Shown: one piece after another, positions 8,588 to 18,323 of the stretch | Position numbering within the stretch: the first letter of the stretch is position 1 | How the letters are laid out: the number at the start of each line of letters is the position of its first letter | Source of the DNA: Clostridiales bacterium | GTDB taxonomy: Bacteria; Bacillota; Clostridia; Christensenellales; Borkfalkiaceae | Length of the DNA stretch: 64,000 bases | Reading direction: 5' to 3' | Assembly (NCBI GenBank): GCA_015069495.1 | Contig: SVIN01000009.1 | Location: forward strand, 1 to 64,000 | Position numbers and translations under genes: made by a program | The notes under the pieces: model-generated | The model's input: only the letters and a program-made list of their open reading frames with translations | The model's database searches: none | Told to the model about the DNA's origin: nothing

Positions 8588-10969
8588 TTAGTTCTTTTTG
8601 TTTTTATCCGTTGCTTGCTTTCTCTTTGCGATGACTTCTTCATCAACGTCTTCCAACGTTTCTTCGGAAGGTTTCACCAACAACAAGATGATGATGAGGA
8701 TCAACATAACGCCCGCAATCGCGAAAAGGATAACGGATACGATGTTATTCTTCAACCATTCGGTTTCACCTTTGATGATATCCTTAGCAGATTCAACTTC
8801 AACCAATTTGAACGCAGGTACGTGGTCTACGTACTTCATATCAGTATCCCAATAATCTGCCATAATCAAGTAGATGTCATCGGTTGCTGCAGTAAAGCTG
8901 CGCGAATCAGGTTTCCATTTATATTCGTTGTCGCTTTCATCCCATGCAGAAGTCATATCTTCCGTGATGCGATCGTCGTATGCTGCAACTTCTTTAAAGA
9001 TTGCCAACATCTTTGCCTTGTCAGCTTCTTCACCCTTAATTGCACTCACCAAGAGATTTGCGTATGCAGTTCTATTAATCGCTGCATAATCGATTTTATC
9101 AGCCGAAGCACCTTCTTTCTTCAGTTCAGCCTCGATAAGCTTTTCAGCTTCCGTCTTTAACTTGTCATAGCTGATACCTTTCAACGTATCCAACGTAAGG
9201 TCATTCTCATTTTTACCGTCGTATGCATCAAGGTCTACAATATACAATTGATAAGCAGAACCCAACGAACCGACAAGACCTTCAACGTCTACCACGGTCA
9301 TGGTATAGTTTTCACCGATGTGCTTATTGTCAACCTTGTTGCCAGCAGTAGTATTTTCAGCCTTGATACCTTTTGCCTTAATCGTATAGGTGAAGGAAGG
9401 AATGCTGTCCAAATCCCAAATATTGTCGGTGGTTACTTTAACGTCAACACCTTCATTGTCTTTTGCATAGATAGGGTTACCAGCGGCGTCGTTTGCAAAT
9501 ACCTTAAATTCGTATTGACCAGGTTCGCTTGCAGGAATCTTCATATCAGAAGGCTTCGATGCGGTTTTCGTTGTAGGAGACGAAGAGCTTTGCGTTTTGT
9601 AGCTAATCGTGAACTTCAAAGAGTCATAACCGTTGTTTGCATCTTCAATCAACCAATTCAAAGAAGGCAATTCGAGTTCTGCACCGCTACCACCAGATAC
9701 TTTACCCGCAAGCTTATCCAAAGATGCTTGATAAGCTTCTACCTCTTCTGTTTTATACGCTTTATAGTTAGGACCCGTTGTATTACGGTTGAATACGAGG
9801 TAAGCAATATCGCCAAACGATTCAGAAGTCGTTGCATACCAAGCGAGGTCATATTCGGGCGTTGCAAATTCACCTTCCGATTCAATAAAGGTATCGTCTT
9901 TCGGTGTGAACTTAATGGAAACGTACTCATTCTTCAATTCTCTATAAACGGTCGTTAACGTGTAACCATCCGTTTTCTCAGTTACCCACTTGTCTTCCGT
10001 CTTATTGTAATATGCGGTACTTTCCATGAAGTAGGTACCGTTGTCTTTAATTTGCAACGTCGTATAATCGTCTTTGGTTACTTCCGTTTTTGCGGGGTTG
10101 TATTGATAATACTTACTTGCATTGGTCGTAGAAATGGTAGAATCCAAAACGTCGATAAACGTATAATCCAATTGGAAACGCGTACCGAGCAAGAATTCGC
10201 CAACGTCTTCGTTTACAACCAAAACGGGAGCAACTTTGTCCGTTACTTTATTATCCGCGCTAACGCCTTCGAACGTTTGACCGTTGATATTGCTCAAATA
10301 TACAACTGCCTGCGCACTTGCTTCCGTTTCTGCCTTAATTTCTAAGGAATTCATTTCATCATCAGCAACGGTGCTTGTTCTGAAATATTTCGCGCCGATG
10401 TTCGTAAATTCATCCAAAGACACATCGTTGATGGATACGGTATAATTGCCCGCTTCGCTAGCTTTACCCAATTTAAGAGTAATTGCCGAAGTATCCGTAA
10501 TCTCCGTACCGTTTTCCGTCACTTCGTCTTCTTCGCCATCCGCGATAACCTTTGCGTAAAGCTTGCCTTCGCTAACCGTGAATTTCACCGTATTGACAGC
10601 AACGTCATCTTTCGTTGCGTGCATAGGCAACGAATTGAAAGTAAAGGAAACCGACGTAAAGTTAAGTTCCTTAAACGAGAAAGAAAGCGTCGTATATTGC
10701 GCCCCATCCTTTGTAAACCATTCAATTGCAAGGTTGCGGGAATAAGTCACCGATTCATCATTATCAAGCGTAAAGACGGTCTTTCTTGCCTCGCCTTCGC
10801 CATCCGCAGTAACTTCACCTGCGCCCTTGAAAATGTCCGTCAATGCGTAAGTTTGAGCCGTAGCAGCCGAAGCATTTACAGGAGCAATTGCCGCTGCCGC
10901 GCCGATTGTTGCGGAGCAAAGCATACCCGCAAGCATAATTGTTAAGAGTTTCTTGTTGTTTCTTTTCAT
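8588..10969 (-). CDS. Secreted/surface protein with signal peptide and C-terminal TM anchor, function unknown
   Basis: Signal peptide MKRNNKKLLTIMLAGMLCSATIGAAAAIAPVNASA; C-terminal VSVILFAIAGVMLILIIILLLVKPSEE then a charged tail. Confidence 0.8.
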   Translation of the reverse strand: MKRNNKKLLTIMLAGMLCSATIGAAAAIAPVNASAATAQTYALTDIFKGAGEVTADGEGEARKTVFTLDNDESVTYSRNLAIEWFTKDGAQYTTLSFSFKELNFTSVSFTFNSLPMHATKDDVAVNTVKFTVSEGKLYAKVIADGEEDEVTENGTEITDTSAITLKLGKASEAGNYTVSINDVSLDEFTNIGAKYFRTSTVADDEMNSLEIKAETEASAQAVVYLSNINGQTFEGVSADNKVTDKVAPVLVVNEDVGEFLLGTRFQLDYTFIDVLDSTISTTNASKYYQYNPAKTEVTKDDYTTLQIKDNGTYFMESTAYYNKTEDKWVTEKTDGYTLTTVYRELKNEYVSIKFTPKDDTFIESEGEFATPEYDLAWYATTSESFGDIAYLVFNRNTTGPNYKAYKTEEVEAYQASLDKLAGKVSGGSGAELELPSLNWLIEDANNGYDSLKFTISYKTQSSSSPTTKTASKPSDMKIPASEPGQYEFKVFANDAAGNPIYAKDNEGVDVKVTTDNIWDLDSIPSFTYTIKAKGIKAENTTAGNKVDNKHIGENYTMTVVDVEGLVGSLGSAYQLYIVDLDAYDGKNENDLTLDTLKGISYDKLKTEAEKLIEAELKKEGASADKIDYAAINRTAYANLLVSAIKGEEADKAKMLAIFKEVAAYDDRITEDMTSAWDESDNEYKWKPDSRSFTAATDDIYLIMADYWDTDMKYVDHVPAFKLVEVESAKDIIKGETEWLKNNIVSVILFAIAGVMLILIIILLLVKPSEETLEDVDEEVIAKRKQATDKNKKN

Positions 10970-11026
10970 GAAAATGTGCCTCATAATTTGTAAACTTTTT
11001 GCATGATTACAATATCGTACTTCTTT

Positions 11027-11055
11027 ATTTTACACCTAAATACATTTTTTGTCAA
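11027..11055 (-). promoter_or_regulatory. Promoter (TTGACA-17-TAAAAT)
   Basis: Minus strand TTGACAAAAAATGTATTTAGGTGTAAAAT upstream of the surface protein. Confidence 0.7.
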
Positions 11056-11102
11056 ACGCATTTTAGTGGTATTTTGCTTGTTTTTGAATTTTTATCAAAA
11101 AA

Positions 11103-11846
11103 TCATTTAATTTCTACCGCTTTTGCCAAATCAAATGCCTTCCAAGGGGTTTCCGTTTCAGGCGGACATGCGATAAATTTTAAACGCTCTTTCGTGATGG
11201 GATGTAAAAAGGACAGCGAATATGCCCATAAAGCCAACTTTCCTTTTTGCGCCAAAGGTCCGCCGTAACGCATATCCCCGTAAATGGGATGGGAAATCCC
11301 TGCCATTTGCACGCGGATTTGGTGCGTTCTGCCCGTATGCAAACGAACCTCGACCAACGAATATTTCGTTTTGTCTTCCACTACACGATAATCCAATTCC
11401 GCATACTTTGCCCCATCTTCGCTGGGCGTACAAATATACACCATATTGTTAACGGTATTTTTACGCAAATAATTGCAAAGCGTTCCGCGTTCGGTATCGG
11501 GCGTACCGCAAAGCACCGCGAGATATTTCTTCTCGAAATCCCCCGTCTGCAACCCCTCGGTCAAGCGCGCCGCTGCCTTACTGGTTTTCGCGTAAACCAT
11601 TACACCGCCCGTGGGACGATCCAAGCGATGCACCAACCCAACGTACACGTTGCCAGGTTTGTTGTATGCGGTTTTAATATACGCCTTGATTTGGTCAAGC
11701 AAGTTATCGTCCTTACTTTCGTCGGGGCAACACGCTGTCATTTGCGGTTTCTGTACAACGATAATATGGTTGTCCTCGTACAAAATTTCAAACGGTGTTT
11801 CTACCGCGACCTTGTTAACTTCTTTCATTTCTTCAGGATTCGTCAT
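11103..11846 (-). CDS. RluA-family pseudouridine synthase
   Basis: HRLDRPTGGVMVYAKTSKAAARL, GRTHQIRVQMAGISHPIYGDMRYG; start placed at MTNPEEMKEV. Confidence 0.9.
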   Translation of the reverse strand: MTNPEEMKEVNKVAVETPFEILYEDNHIIVVQKPQMTACCPDESKDDNLLDQIKAYIKTAYNKPGNVYVGLVHRLDRPTGGVMVYAKTSKAAARLTEGLQTGDFEKKYLAVLCGTPDTERGTLCNYLRKNTVNNMVYICTPSEDGAKYAELDYRVVEDKTKYSLVEVRLHTGRTHQIRVQMAGISHPIYGDMRYGGPLAQKGKLALWAYSLSFLHPITKERLKFIACPPETETPWKAFDLAKAVEIK

Positions 11847-12702
11847 GAACAAATATACCTCCCGCGCCGCAAGGAAGTGCAATCCCTTCCTCCGTTTTGA
11901 TACCCACTTCGTAAGCATCCACCGTGCCGTGGAATTGCTTCAAGGTAAGCTGTAAAATATTTTTCAATACCATCGGTTGCAAACCCGTTGTATAGCTGTT
12001 AATCAACACAAACAGCGGATTGTCGCTTAACACGTTGGCGCAAAGTTCCACAAATTTATATAAATCGTTTTCAATCTTCCACATTTCCCCGTTGGGACCT
12101 CTGCCGTACGAGGGCGGGTCCATGATAATCGCATCGTACTTGTTGCCGCGGCGGATTTCTCTTTGCACGAATTTCAAACAATCGTCTACGATATAACGAA
12201 TCCCCGTATCAATCCCCGACAGCCTTGCATTTTCACCCGCGCGTTCCACCATGCCTTTCGCAGCGTCTACGTGCGTCACCTGCGCCCCCGCTTTGGCGCA
12301 AGCCACCGTCGCACCACCCGTATAAGCGAACAAGTTCAACACTTTAATCGGTCTGACGGCATTCTTGATAAGGCGGGTCATATATTCCCAATTCACTGCT
12401 TGTTCAGGGAATAAACCCGTATGCTTAAAGCCCATCGGTTTGATTTTAAATTTCACGTCCAACGTATCATAGGTAATATTCCACTCGTCGGGGATAGGTT
12501 TCAAAATCTTCCAACCGCCGCCCCCTTTTTCACTGCGCTTATAAAAAGCGTTGAGTTTGGGATAAGCAAACAAGTCGGTCTGTGCAGACCAAATTACTTG
12601 AGGGTCGGGACGAAGAAGGTAAACGTCCTTCCAGCGTTCCAATTTATACCCGTCACCCGTTGCTATAATGGAATAATCCTTCCAATTTTCGGAAATTTTC
12701 AT
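11833..12702 (-). CDS. Class I SAM-dependent methyltransferase (RlmI/RlmK-like rRNA methyltransferase)
   Basis: VLNLFAYTGGATVACAKAGAQVTHVDAAKGMVERAGENARLSG, IIMDPPSYGRGPNGE, LINSYTTG. Confidence 0.88.
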   Translation of the reverse strand: MKISENWKDYSIIATGDGYKLERWKDVYLLRPDPQVIWSAQTDLFAYPKLNAFYKRSEKGGGGWKILKPIPDEWNITYDTLDVKFKIKPMGFKHTGLFPEQAVNWEYMTRLIKNAVRPIKVLNLFAYTGGATVACAKAGAQVTHVDAAKGMVERAGENARLSGIDTGIRYIVDDCLKFVQREIRRGNKYDAIIMDPPSYGRGPNGEMWKIENDLYKFVELCANVLSDNPLFVLINSYTTGLQPMVLKNILQLTLKQFHGTVDAYEVGIKTEEGIALPCGAGGIFVHDES

Positions 12703-12760
12703 AAGATTCCTTTCGCGCGTACACGCGCATTATGACATAATAATACAATTGTACCATATC

Positions 12761-12789
12761 ATTATACAAAAAAAATCTTCACTTGTAAA
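12761..12789 (-). promoter_or_regulatory. Promoter (TTTACA-17-TATAAT) for the methyltransferase/RluA operon
   Basis: Minus strand TTTACAAGTGAAGATTTTTTTTGTATAAT. Confidence 0.65.
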
Positions 12790-12829
12790 GTGTTTTATTT
12801 CCATTATGGAAACTTTCTTTACAAAAACG

Positions 12830-12862
12830 CAAAAAAAATCGCCAGTCCAGCGATTTCTTTGC
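12830..12862 (-). terminator. Rho-independent terminator-like hairpin
   Basis: Minus strand AAATCGC-tggactg-GCGATTTTTTTTG. Confidence 0.65.
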
Positions 12863-12986
12863 GTATATATTTTTCATAATCATCAAGGTAAAATGACACA
12901 GTTTTTATTCGCCTTTTTCCTGTCATTTTCCCTAAAGAGCATAGGCAGGTACGCGTTGAATGAATTTTTACAGCCGTTTTCTAAAA

Positions 12987-13016
12987 GCAAACGGCAGACG
13001 TAAGCCTGCCGTTTTA
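12987..13016 (-). terminator. Rho-independent terminator of the endonuclease gene
   Basis: AAACGGCAG-acgtaagc-CTGCCGTTT; symmetric hairpin just downstream of the stop. Confidence 0.75.
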
Positions 13017-13020
13017 TCCA

Positions 13021-14979
13021 TTATTCGTTATCTGCTTTACGTTTTAAAAGCAAACCGCCAATAGTCAAAGCCGCCATGCCAATCATAGGCAAACCAACCA
13101 CCGCTTGACAACCAGCCATTAAGTTCGCAATCATATCCGAGGTACTGTTGTCAATCACAATATCCGTAGCACTCTGCTCATTGCTGTCAACGTCACTGTC
13201 GAAATCACTACTGCTATCTTCTACATCCAAGAGAGAATATTCTTCTCTTTCTTCATAACCGCAAAGTTCGCAAATGTGCGTTCTAATACCCGTCTTTTCT
13301 TCCGTTGCTGCTTCCAAAACGAACCATCTACCAAATTGATGTTCACACTTTTCATCTTCTGCAGGAACATCGGGACGATCGTCCCCAGGCACATCGGGAG
13401 TATCAGGCACAACAGGCGTATCAGGCACCTCGGGGGTATCAGGGGTATCGGGTACGTCAGGAGTATCAGGCGTGTCAGGTACATCGGGAGCATCGGGGAT
13501 ATCGGGCGTTTCCACACCGCCAACCGCCGTAAACTGACCCCAGTTATACCCAGTATTGTTTGCATCAAATGGACTGAAATTGTCATACGTGTTGGTAGTC
13601 TTTGAACCAAATGCACGATTATTGCCATCGTCTGCAACCACCAAGGTATTCAAGCTTGCATTCCATTCGAATACACTTGCAATGTTCTTATCTGTGGTCG
13701 TAGAACCACCAGTCGAGCTATCACCAAATACGAAATACGTCTTCGTAGCACCATTCATCATGTAAAGCAACTGACCGCCGCTAACGTTTTCAACGTATAC
13801 GGAAACTGCATTTGCATAGTTGGTCGTACAATCAAAACGACCGCTGGTAATCGTACCTTTAAGATACAACGCGCCATTTGCGTTATTTGCTGAAACGGTA
13901 TACGCTACACCTTCCTGCAAACCGCTCGTTACGGGGGGAGTTACAGGGGTATCAGGAATATCGGGAGTATCAGGAGTATCGGGCGTATCGGGAGTATCAG
14001 GTACGTCAGGAGTATCGGGGATATCGGGTACGTCGGGAGTATCGGGGATATCGGGTACAGCCGTACCGTCGCTTGCTTCGCCCGAAGGAGTTACCATATT
14101 CTTAGGTGCGGATTTACCAAACAACAACCAAGCGTATTCGGGATAATCGACGAATACGTTTCTCGTACCCGTAATCGATTGCACCGCGTCATTTCTACCC
14201 ATTTCCCAGGTATCTACGGGGTCTTCTTCCATCCATTTCAAGAGGATATTCAAGCTTTCCATTACACCGCTTGAGCCCCACATATTCTCTGTACCCCAAC
14301 GGGTATATACATACAACATAATACGAGCGCAATCCCCGCGCACATTTTGTCCTAAACTGTTGGGATTATAATACCCAGAACTTTCACCGTAAGCTTTGTT
14401 GCCACGGCTGCTATTTTCGCTGACCGAAGTCGGGCGCAACATCATAATATCATTTTCGCCATTACCATTTGCATCGCCCTTACTATTAGGCCAAGTATGT
14501 TCACGATTCCACGTTTTACCGCCATCCCACGTACCAGAAATTTGTTTCCCCGAATAGAAAGAGGAAATTTTACTGTAGTTACTGCTTACACAGTCGGTAT
14601 AGCAGAACAAATCGCGCGTTGCGTTGTACGACGTTTGATACGTCTGTTTTGTTGTAACCATCGATTTCAACGCCCTGTACAACGCACTACTGGGCGCAGT
14701 CGAAGTAGACGAACCGCCCGCATTCAACGACATTTGCTCATAGGAATACGAACCCGTGTAAAAGCTGGTTGCGTACGTACTTAAGAACACGCAATCTTCA
14801 TCGCGAGCACCCCAGTTTGCAACGTATTTACCGCTCTTCACGTAATCAACGTCCGATGCCTTGGTGTAACCCGTAGGTGTCGTTGCGGCAGATGCAACCT
14901 CTGCTTTGTTTGCAAAAGTAGGCATAGCAATCGCGCCAAACAACGATAAAACCAATGATAATCCAATAATTTTTTTCAT
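13021..14979 (-). CDS. Secreted, membrane-anchored endonuclease I family nuclease with PDxP-repeat linkers
   Basis: Signal peptide; WNREHTWPNSKGDANGNGENDIMMLRPTSVSENSSRGNKAYGESSGYYNP (endonuclease I-type core); two PD[TVI]P repeat tracts; C-terminal TM VVGLPMIGMAALTIGGLLLKRK. Confidence 0.85.
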   Translation of the reverse strand: MKKIIGLSLVLSLFGAIAMPTFANKAEVASAATTPTGYTKASDVDYVKSGKYVANWGARDEDCVFLSTYATSFYTGSYSYEQMSLNAGGSSTSTAPSSALYRALKSMVTTKQTYQTSYNATRDLFCYTDCVSSNYSKISSFYSGKQISGTWDGGKTWNREHTWPNSKGDANGNGENDIMMLRPTSVSENSSRGNKAYGESSGYYNPNSLGQNVRGDCARIMLYVYTRWGTENMWGSSGVMESLNILLKWMEEDPVDTWEMGRNDAVQSITGTRNVFVDYPEYAWLLFGKSAPKNMVTPSGEASDGTAVPDIPDTPDVPDIPDTPDVPDTPDTPDTPDTPDIPDTPVTPPVTSGLQEGVAYTVSANNANGALYLKGTITSGRFDCTTNYANAVSVYVENVSGGQLLYMMNGATKTYFVFGDSSTGGSTTTDKNIASVFEWNASLNTLVVADDGNNRAFGSKTTNTYDNFSPFDANNTGYNWGQFTAVGGVETPDIPDAPDVPDTPDTPDVPDTPDTPEVPDTPVVPDTPDVPGDDRPDVPAEDEKCEHQFGRWFVLEAATEEKTGIRTHICELCGYEEREEYSLLDVEDSSSDFDSDVDSNEQSATDIVIDNSTSDMIANLMAGCQAVVGLPMIGMAALTIGGLLLKRKADNE

Positions 14980-15013
14980 TTGCAACTCCATACATTATAT
15001 AATTTACAACAGT

Positions 15014-15042
15014 ATATTAACACTATCTAAGGAAGATGTCAA
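15014..15042 (-). promoter_or_regulatory. Promoter (TTGACA-17-TAATAT)
   Basis: Minus strand TTGACATCTTCCTTAGATAGTGTTAATAT upstream of the endonuclease gene. Confidence 0.7.
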
Positions 15043-15058
15043 ACATTTTTTGGCAAAA

Positions 15059-17101
15059 TCAGGATTTAATTACAGCATAGCCCATACCTTTTGCAGGCAA
15101 AGTCCACAATCTCCTTTCCATTTGTCCATCACCGCCAACGGAAATAATTTCACCCTCCAAAGCAATTTGCTTTTCTGTTTCCGCATTATTGAACAAGAAA
15201 ACGATATCTTTATCCCCGTTTTTCAAACGTTTTTCATAGAGATTTTCCGCATTATTTGCGTATTGATATTTGCTTGCGCCTGCATCGCGGAAGATGTTTT
15301 CCGCAAAATCCGCAATCGCTTGGTTTTGCGTTTCGTGGTAAGAATACCCCAACGAGAATCCGCACAAATACAATTTTCCCTTGCCCACCGTAACGACTTG
15401 CACAGCGGGTTTGCCATCGTTGAATTGCATCAGCGTTTGCGCATTTTCCACCTCATATTCCGATTTATACGGACGGATTTTGATTTCCGCACCGTTATAT
15501 TGTAAAGTTTCCCCATTCACCAAACGGCGTTCTTCCAACCGAGCGGTCATCAAAGGTTTACAATCGATATCTCCCACCTGCATCCACGTATTCGGTGCGC
15601 GCATACCAAACCCTTCGTCGGCAATCACCGTACCGCCGTTTTCTAAAAACTCTTGCAAATACGGTACAATTTTAGTATCCAACATGGTGTAATAAGGGAA
15701 GTACAGCACTTTGTAATTTTTGAATTTTTCAGGTTGTGTCACCCCAACGTAGTCCACGGCATAGTCCGCATTTTTCATCAAGCGATACATCCCTGCATGC
15801 GCAAAACGATAATAACAAAGCCACGTCGAAAAACCGCAATCAAAGTCAGGTCCGCAGGCATCCTCAATCTCCGCCATCAACATCGAATTGAAGTCAAAGA
15901 CGATACCCATGTCCGCGTTGAGTACATTTGCACCAACAAAATGCGTCATGTCTTTTTTGAGGTTTTCACCGAATTTTTGCACCTCATAAGCAACTTGGCG
16001 GGGACTGCCGTCCATGCGCATCAAGCCCGCGCTATCATTTTCATGTCCTAAGCGTTCGGCACGATATTGCCAATACATCAGCCCCTTTGCGCCAGACGCC
16101 AATGCGCCGTATAATTTAAACCGCAAATCAAAAGGAGTATCATACCATCTAAACATACCCAGTCCAGGGTAAATTTCATGCACGAAATAATTTTCATCCA
16201 CCGAACGGAGAAAATCTTGCAACATGAAATAATCCAAACGTTTTTCATGGCAATCCATCGAACTGTCGCAGGGCACGGACGTACCCCAAAAATCCACCGC
16301 TTTCGATACCGCGTAATCATCGCTAACGTCGGTAAGCGATAATTGGAACGCCGAGGTGAATCCAACGTGAGACATAATCGGGGTCGTCTTATCATATTTA
16401 CGAATCCCGTCATACACAAAACGAAGCCAGTTGTACAATTCCTCACTGCCTTTAAACTTCTTAAACTCGAACATATCCCAATACCCATGCGCCATCGCGG
16501 GCAGGGAAATCGTTTCAAAACTGTCCTCGTTCGTGCCGTAAAAGGCGTTCAATTTTTCCACCGTTTGAAATTTCTTTTCCAAGTATTTTCCAAACGCTTT
16601 TTGACAGTGCGGGCAGAAGCAATCTTCAATGGGGCGATTGCGAATCTCATTCCAAGCATTCCACAAAATCAAATTCTTACGTCCTGCATAACGTTCGGCA
16701 ATTTTTTCCACAAATTTCACCGCACGTTCCTGCACGTAAGGATTGGTAAAACAAGGTCTCCAACCGCCGTAAAACGCACCATGATATCCCCCGCGGATTT
16801 GTTCTCCTTTGGGTCCGATACGCGTACCGCCGTATTTATGGAATACATAATTCGGCGCGCATTCCAACAAGAATTTCATAACAACTTTCTTGTTATATTT
16901 TTCCGCAAGTTCCATCAATTTATCCACATCATCGAAGGTATATTCCCCTTCACGAATTTCATTGTTACGCCAATTGATACGGATTTGAATTGTATCCAAA
17001 TTAAAATCCGCCATACGCGCCAAATCCCCTTCCCATTCTTCAGGAAGCGGAGTGGGAGAACGATAATATTGCGTACCATGAATAATTTCATCAAAAAACA
17101 T
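15059..17101 (-). CDS. GH42-family beta-galactosidase-like glycoside hydrolase
   Basis: MFFDEIIHGTQYYRSPTPLPEEWEGDLARMADFNLDTIQIR, LILWNAWNEIRNRP, GAKGLMYWQYRAERLGHENDSAGLMRMDGSPR. Confidence 0.85.
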   Translation of the reverse strand: MFFDEIIHGTQYYRSPTPLPEEWEGDLARMADFNLDTIQIRINWRNNEIREGEYTFDDVDKLMELAEKYNKKVVMKFLLECAPNYVFHKYGGTRIGPKGEQIRGGYHGAFYGGWRPCFTNPYVQERAVKFVEKIAERYAGRKNLILWNAWNEIRNRPIEDCFCPHCQKAFGKYLEKKFQTVEKLNAFYGTNEDSFETISLPAMAHGYWDMFEFKKFKGSEELYNWLRFVYDGIRKYDKTTPIMSHVGFTSAFQLSLTDVSDDYAVSKAVDFWGTSVPCDSSMDCHEKRLDYFMLQDFLRSVDENYFVHEIYPGLGMFRWYDTPFDLRFKLYGALASGAKGLMYWQYRAERLGHENDSAGLMRMDGSPRQVAYEVQKFGENLKKDMTHFVGANVLNADMGIVFDFNSMLMAEIEDACGPDFDCGFSTWLCYYRFAHAGMYRLMKNADYAVDYVGVTQPEKFKNYKVLYFPYYTMLDTKIVPYLQEFLENGGTVIADEGFGMRAPNTWMQVGDIDCKPLMTARLEERRLVNGETLQYNGAEIKIRPYKSEYEVENAQTLMQFNDGKPAVQVVTVGKGKLYLCGFSLGYSYHETQNQAIADFAENIFRDAGASKYQYANNAENLYEKRLKNGDKDIVFLFNNAETEKQIALEGEIISVGGDGQMERRLWTLPAKGMGYAVIKS

Positions 17102-17170
17102 AAAACCACCTCTTTTCTTTGTCGCCAAGCGATCATATTTATCTTATAATATTTCGTTATAAAAAAGAAT

Positions 17171-17629
17171 TCAACGCGTACATGCCCCCGCCGTTTTATC
17201 GTAAAGCATATAAATATGCGGAATCCCGTCCTCCAAATATTCACCTGAAATTTGTTGAAATCCACACCCTTCGTAAAAGGGTTTTGCATACAGTTGCGCA
17301 CCTATTTTCACCTTGGTTGCCCCGAACTTTTCTTTTGCCGCTTCAAGCCCGATTTTCATCAATTTCGTACCAAGCCCCGCGTGGCGTTTCAATGAAATCA
17401 CCCGTCCAATGGATACTTCATCCAAACGTTTTCCTTTATCTATTACCCGCAGATATGCGACCAGTTTTCCATCTTCTTTCAACCAAACGTGATAGGCTTC
17501 CTTATCGACGCCATCCAAATCCTGATACGCGCAATTTTGTTCCACGACGAACACCTCTGCGCGCGCTTGCATAATCTCGTATAATTCTTCAACAGACAAC
17601 TCGTCAAAGCGTTTTACAAAAACGTCCAT
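17171..17629 (-). CDS. GNAT family N-acetyltransferase (ElaA-like)
   Basis: ARAEVFVVEQNCAYQDLDGVDKEAYHVWL, IGRVISLKRHAGLGTKLM. Confidence 0.85.
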   Translation of the reverse strand: MDVFVKRFDELSVEELYEIMQARAEVFVVEQNCAYQDLDGVDKEAYHVWLKEDGKLVAYLRVIDKGKRLDEVSIGRVISLKRHAGLGTKLMKIGLEAAKEKFGATKVKIGAQLYAKPFYEGCGFQQISGEYLEDGIPHIYMLYDKTAGACTR

Positions 17630-17747
17630 CGCTTCACCTAACTATTTTTCTTTATCATATCATTAAGGCGACCTACTTGTCAAGTGAATAATTGAACAAA
17701 AATTAGCAGAATAACCAAAAAAATTTCCTTAGTCTGCCTCAAACGTT

Positions 17748-17775
17748 TTGCTTTTAGAATAAAGTGTGATATAAT
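17748..17775 (+). promoter_or_regulatory. Promoter of the hydrogenase operon (TTGCTT-16-TATAAT)
   Basis: Consensus -10 upstream of 17829, followed by a strong RBS (aaaggaggacg). Confidence 0.6.
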
Positions 17776-17828
17776 ATAGCGGTAAAATTATTTATAATTA
17801 CATAATTATAACTTAAAGGAGGACGGCC

Positions 17829-18323
17829 ATGGCCCATTTACAAGAAGCGGCGGCGAAAAAAATTATCGAAATTTGCGACAGATACGCAAACGATAAAACC
17901 CCGCTTATGATGATTTTAAGCGATATTCAAAAGGAATACGGATATATTCCTTTGGAAGTACAGGAATTGGTTTCTGAAAAGACGGGGATTTCCGTTGCCG
18001 AAATTTACGGCGTTGTTACCTTTTATTCCTTCTTCTCTTTGACCCCGAAAGGGAAATACGTTATCGGGGTGTGTCTTGGTACGGCTTGTTACGTAAAGGG
18101 CGCGCAACAAATCGTAGACAAATTTTCCGAAATCATCGGGATTAAAGCAGGCGAAACCTCGGCAGACGGCTTGTTTACCTTGGACGCACTTCGTTGCATC
18201 GGCGCATGCGGTATCGCCCCTGCCGTAACCATCAACGGTAAAGTTTATCCCAAATTAACAGTGGACGCCGTACCCAAAATCGTAGCAGAATACAGAGCAA
18301 TGGAGGCAACGAACAATGATTAA
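17829..18323 (+). CDS. NuoE-like [2Fe-2S] subunit of NAD(P)-linked [FeFe] hydrogenase
   Basis: IPLEVQELVSEKTGISVAEIYGVVTFYSFFSLTPKGKYVIGVCLGTACYVKGAQ...CIGACGIAPAV. Confidence 0.93.
   Translation: MAHLQEAAAKKIIEICDRYANDKTPLMMILSDIQKEYGYIPLEVQELVSEKTGISVAEIYGVVTFYSFFSLTPKGKYVIGVCLGTACYVKGAQQIVDKFSEIIGIKAGETSADGLFTLDALRCIGACGIAPAVTINGKVYPKLTVDAVPKIVAEYRAMEATNND

Noticed and set aside
13820-14146. Plus-strand ORF with GVSGISGVSG collagen-like repeats
   Set aside because: Antisense of the PDxP linker repeats of the endonuclease gene
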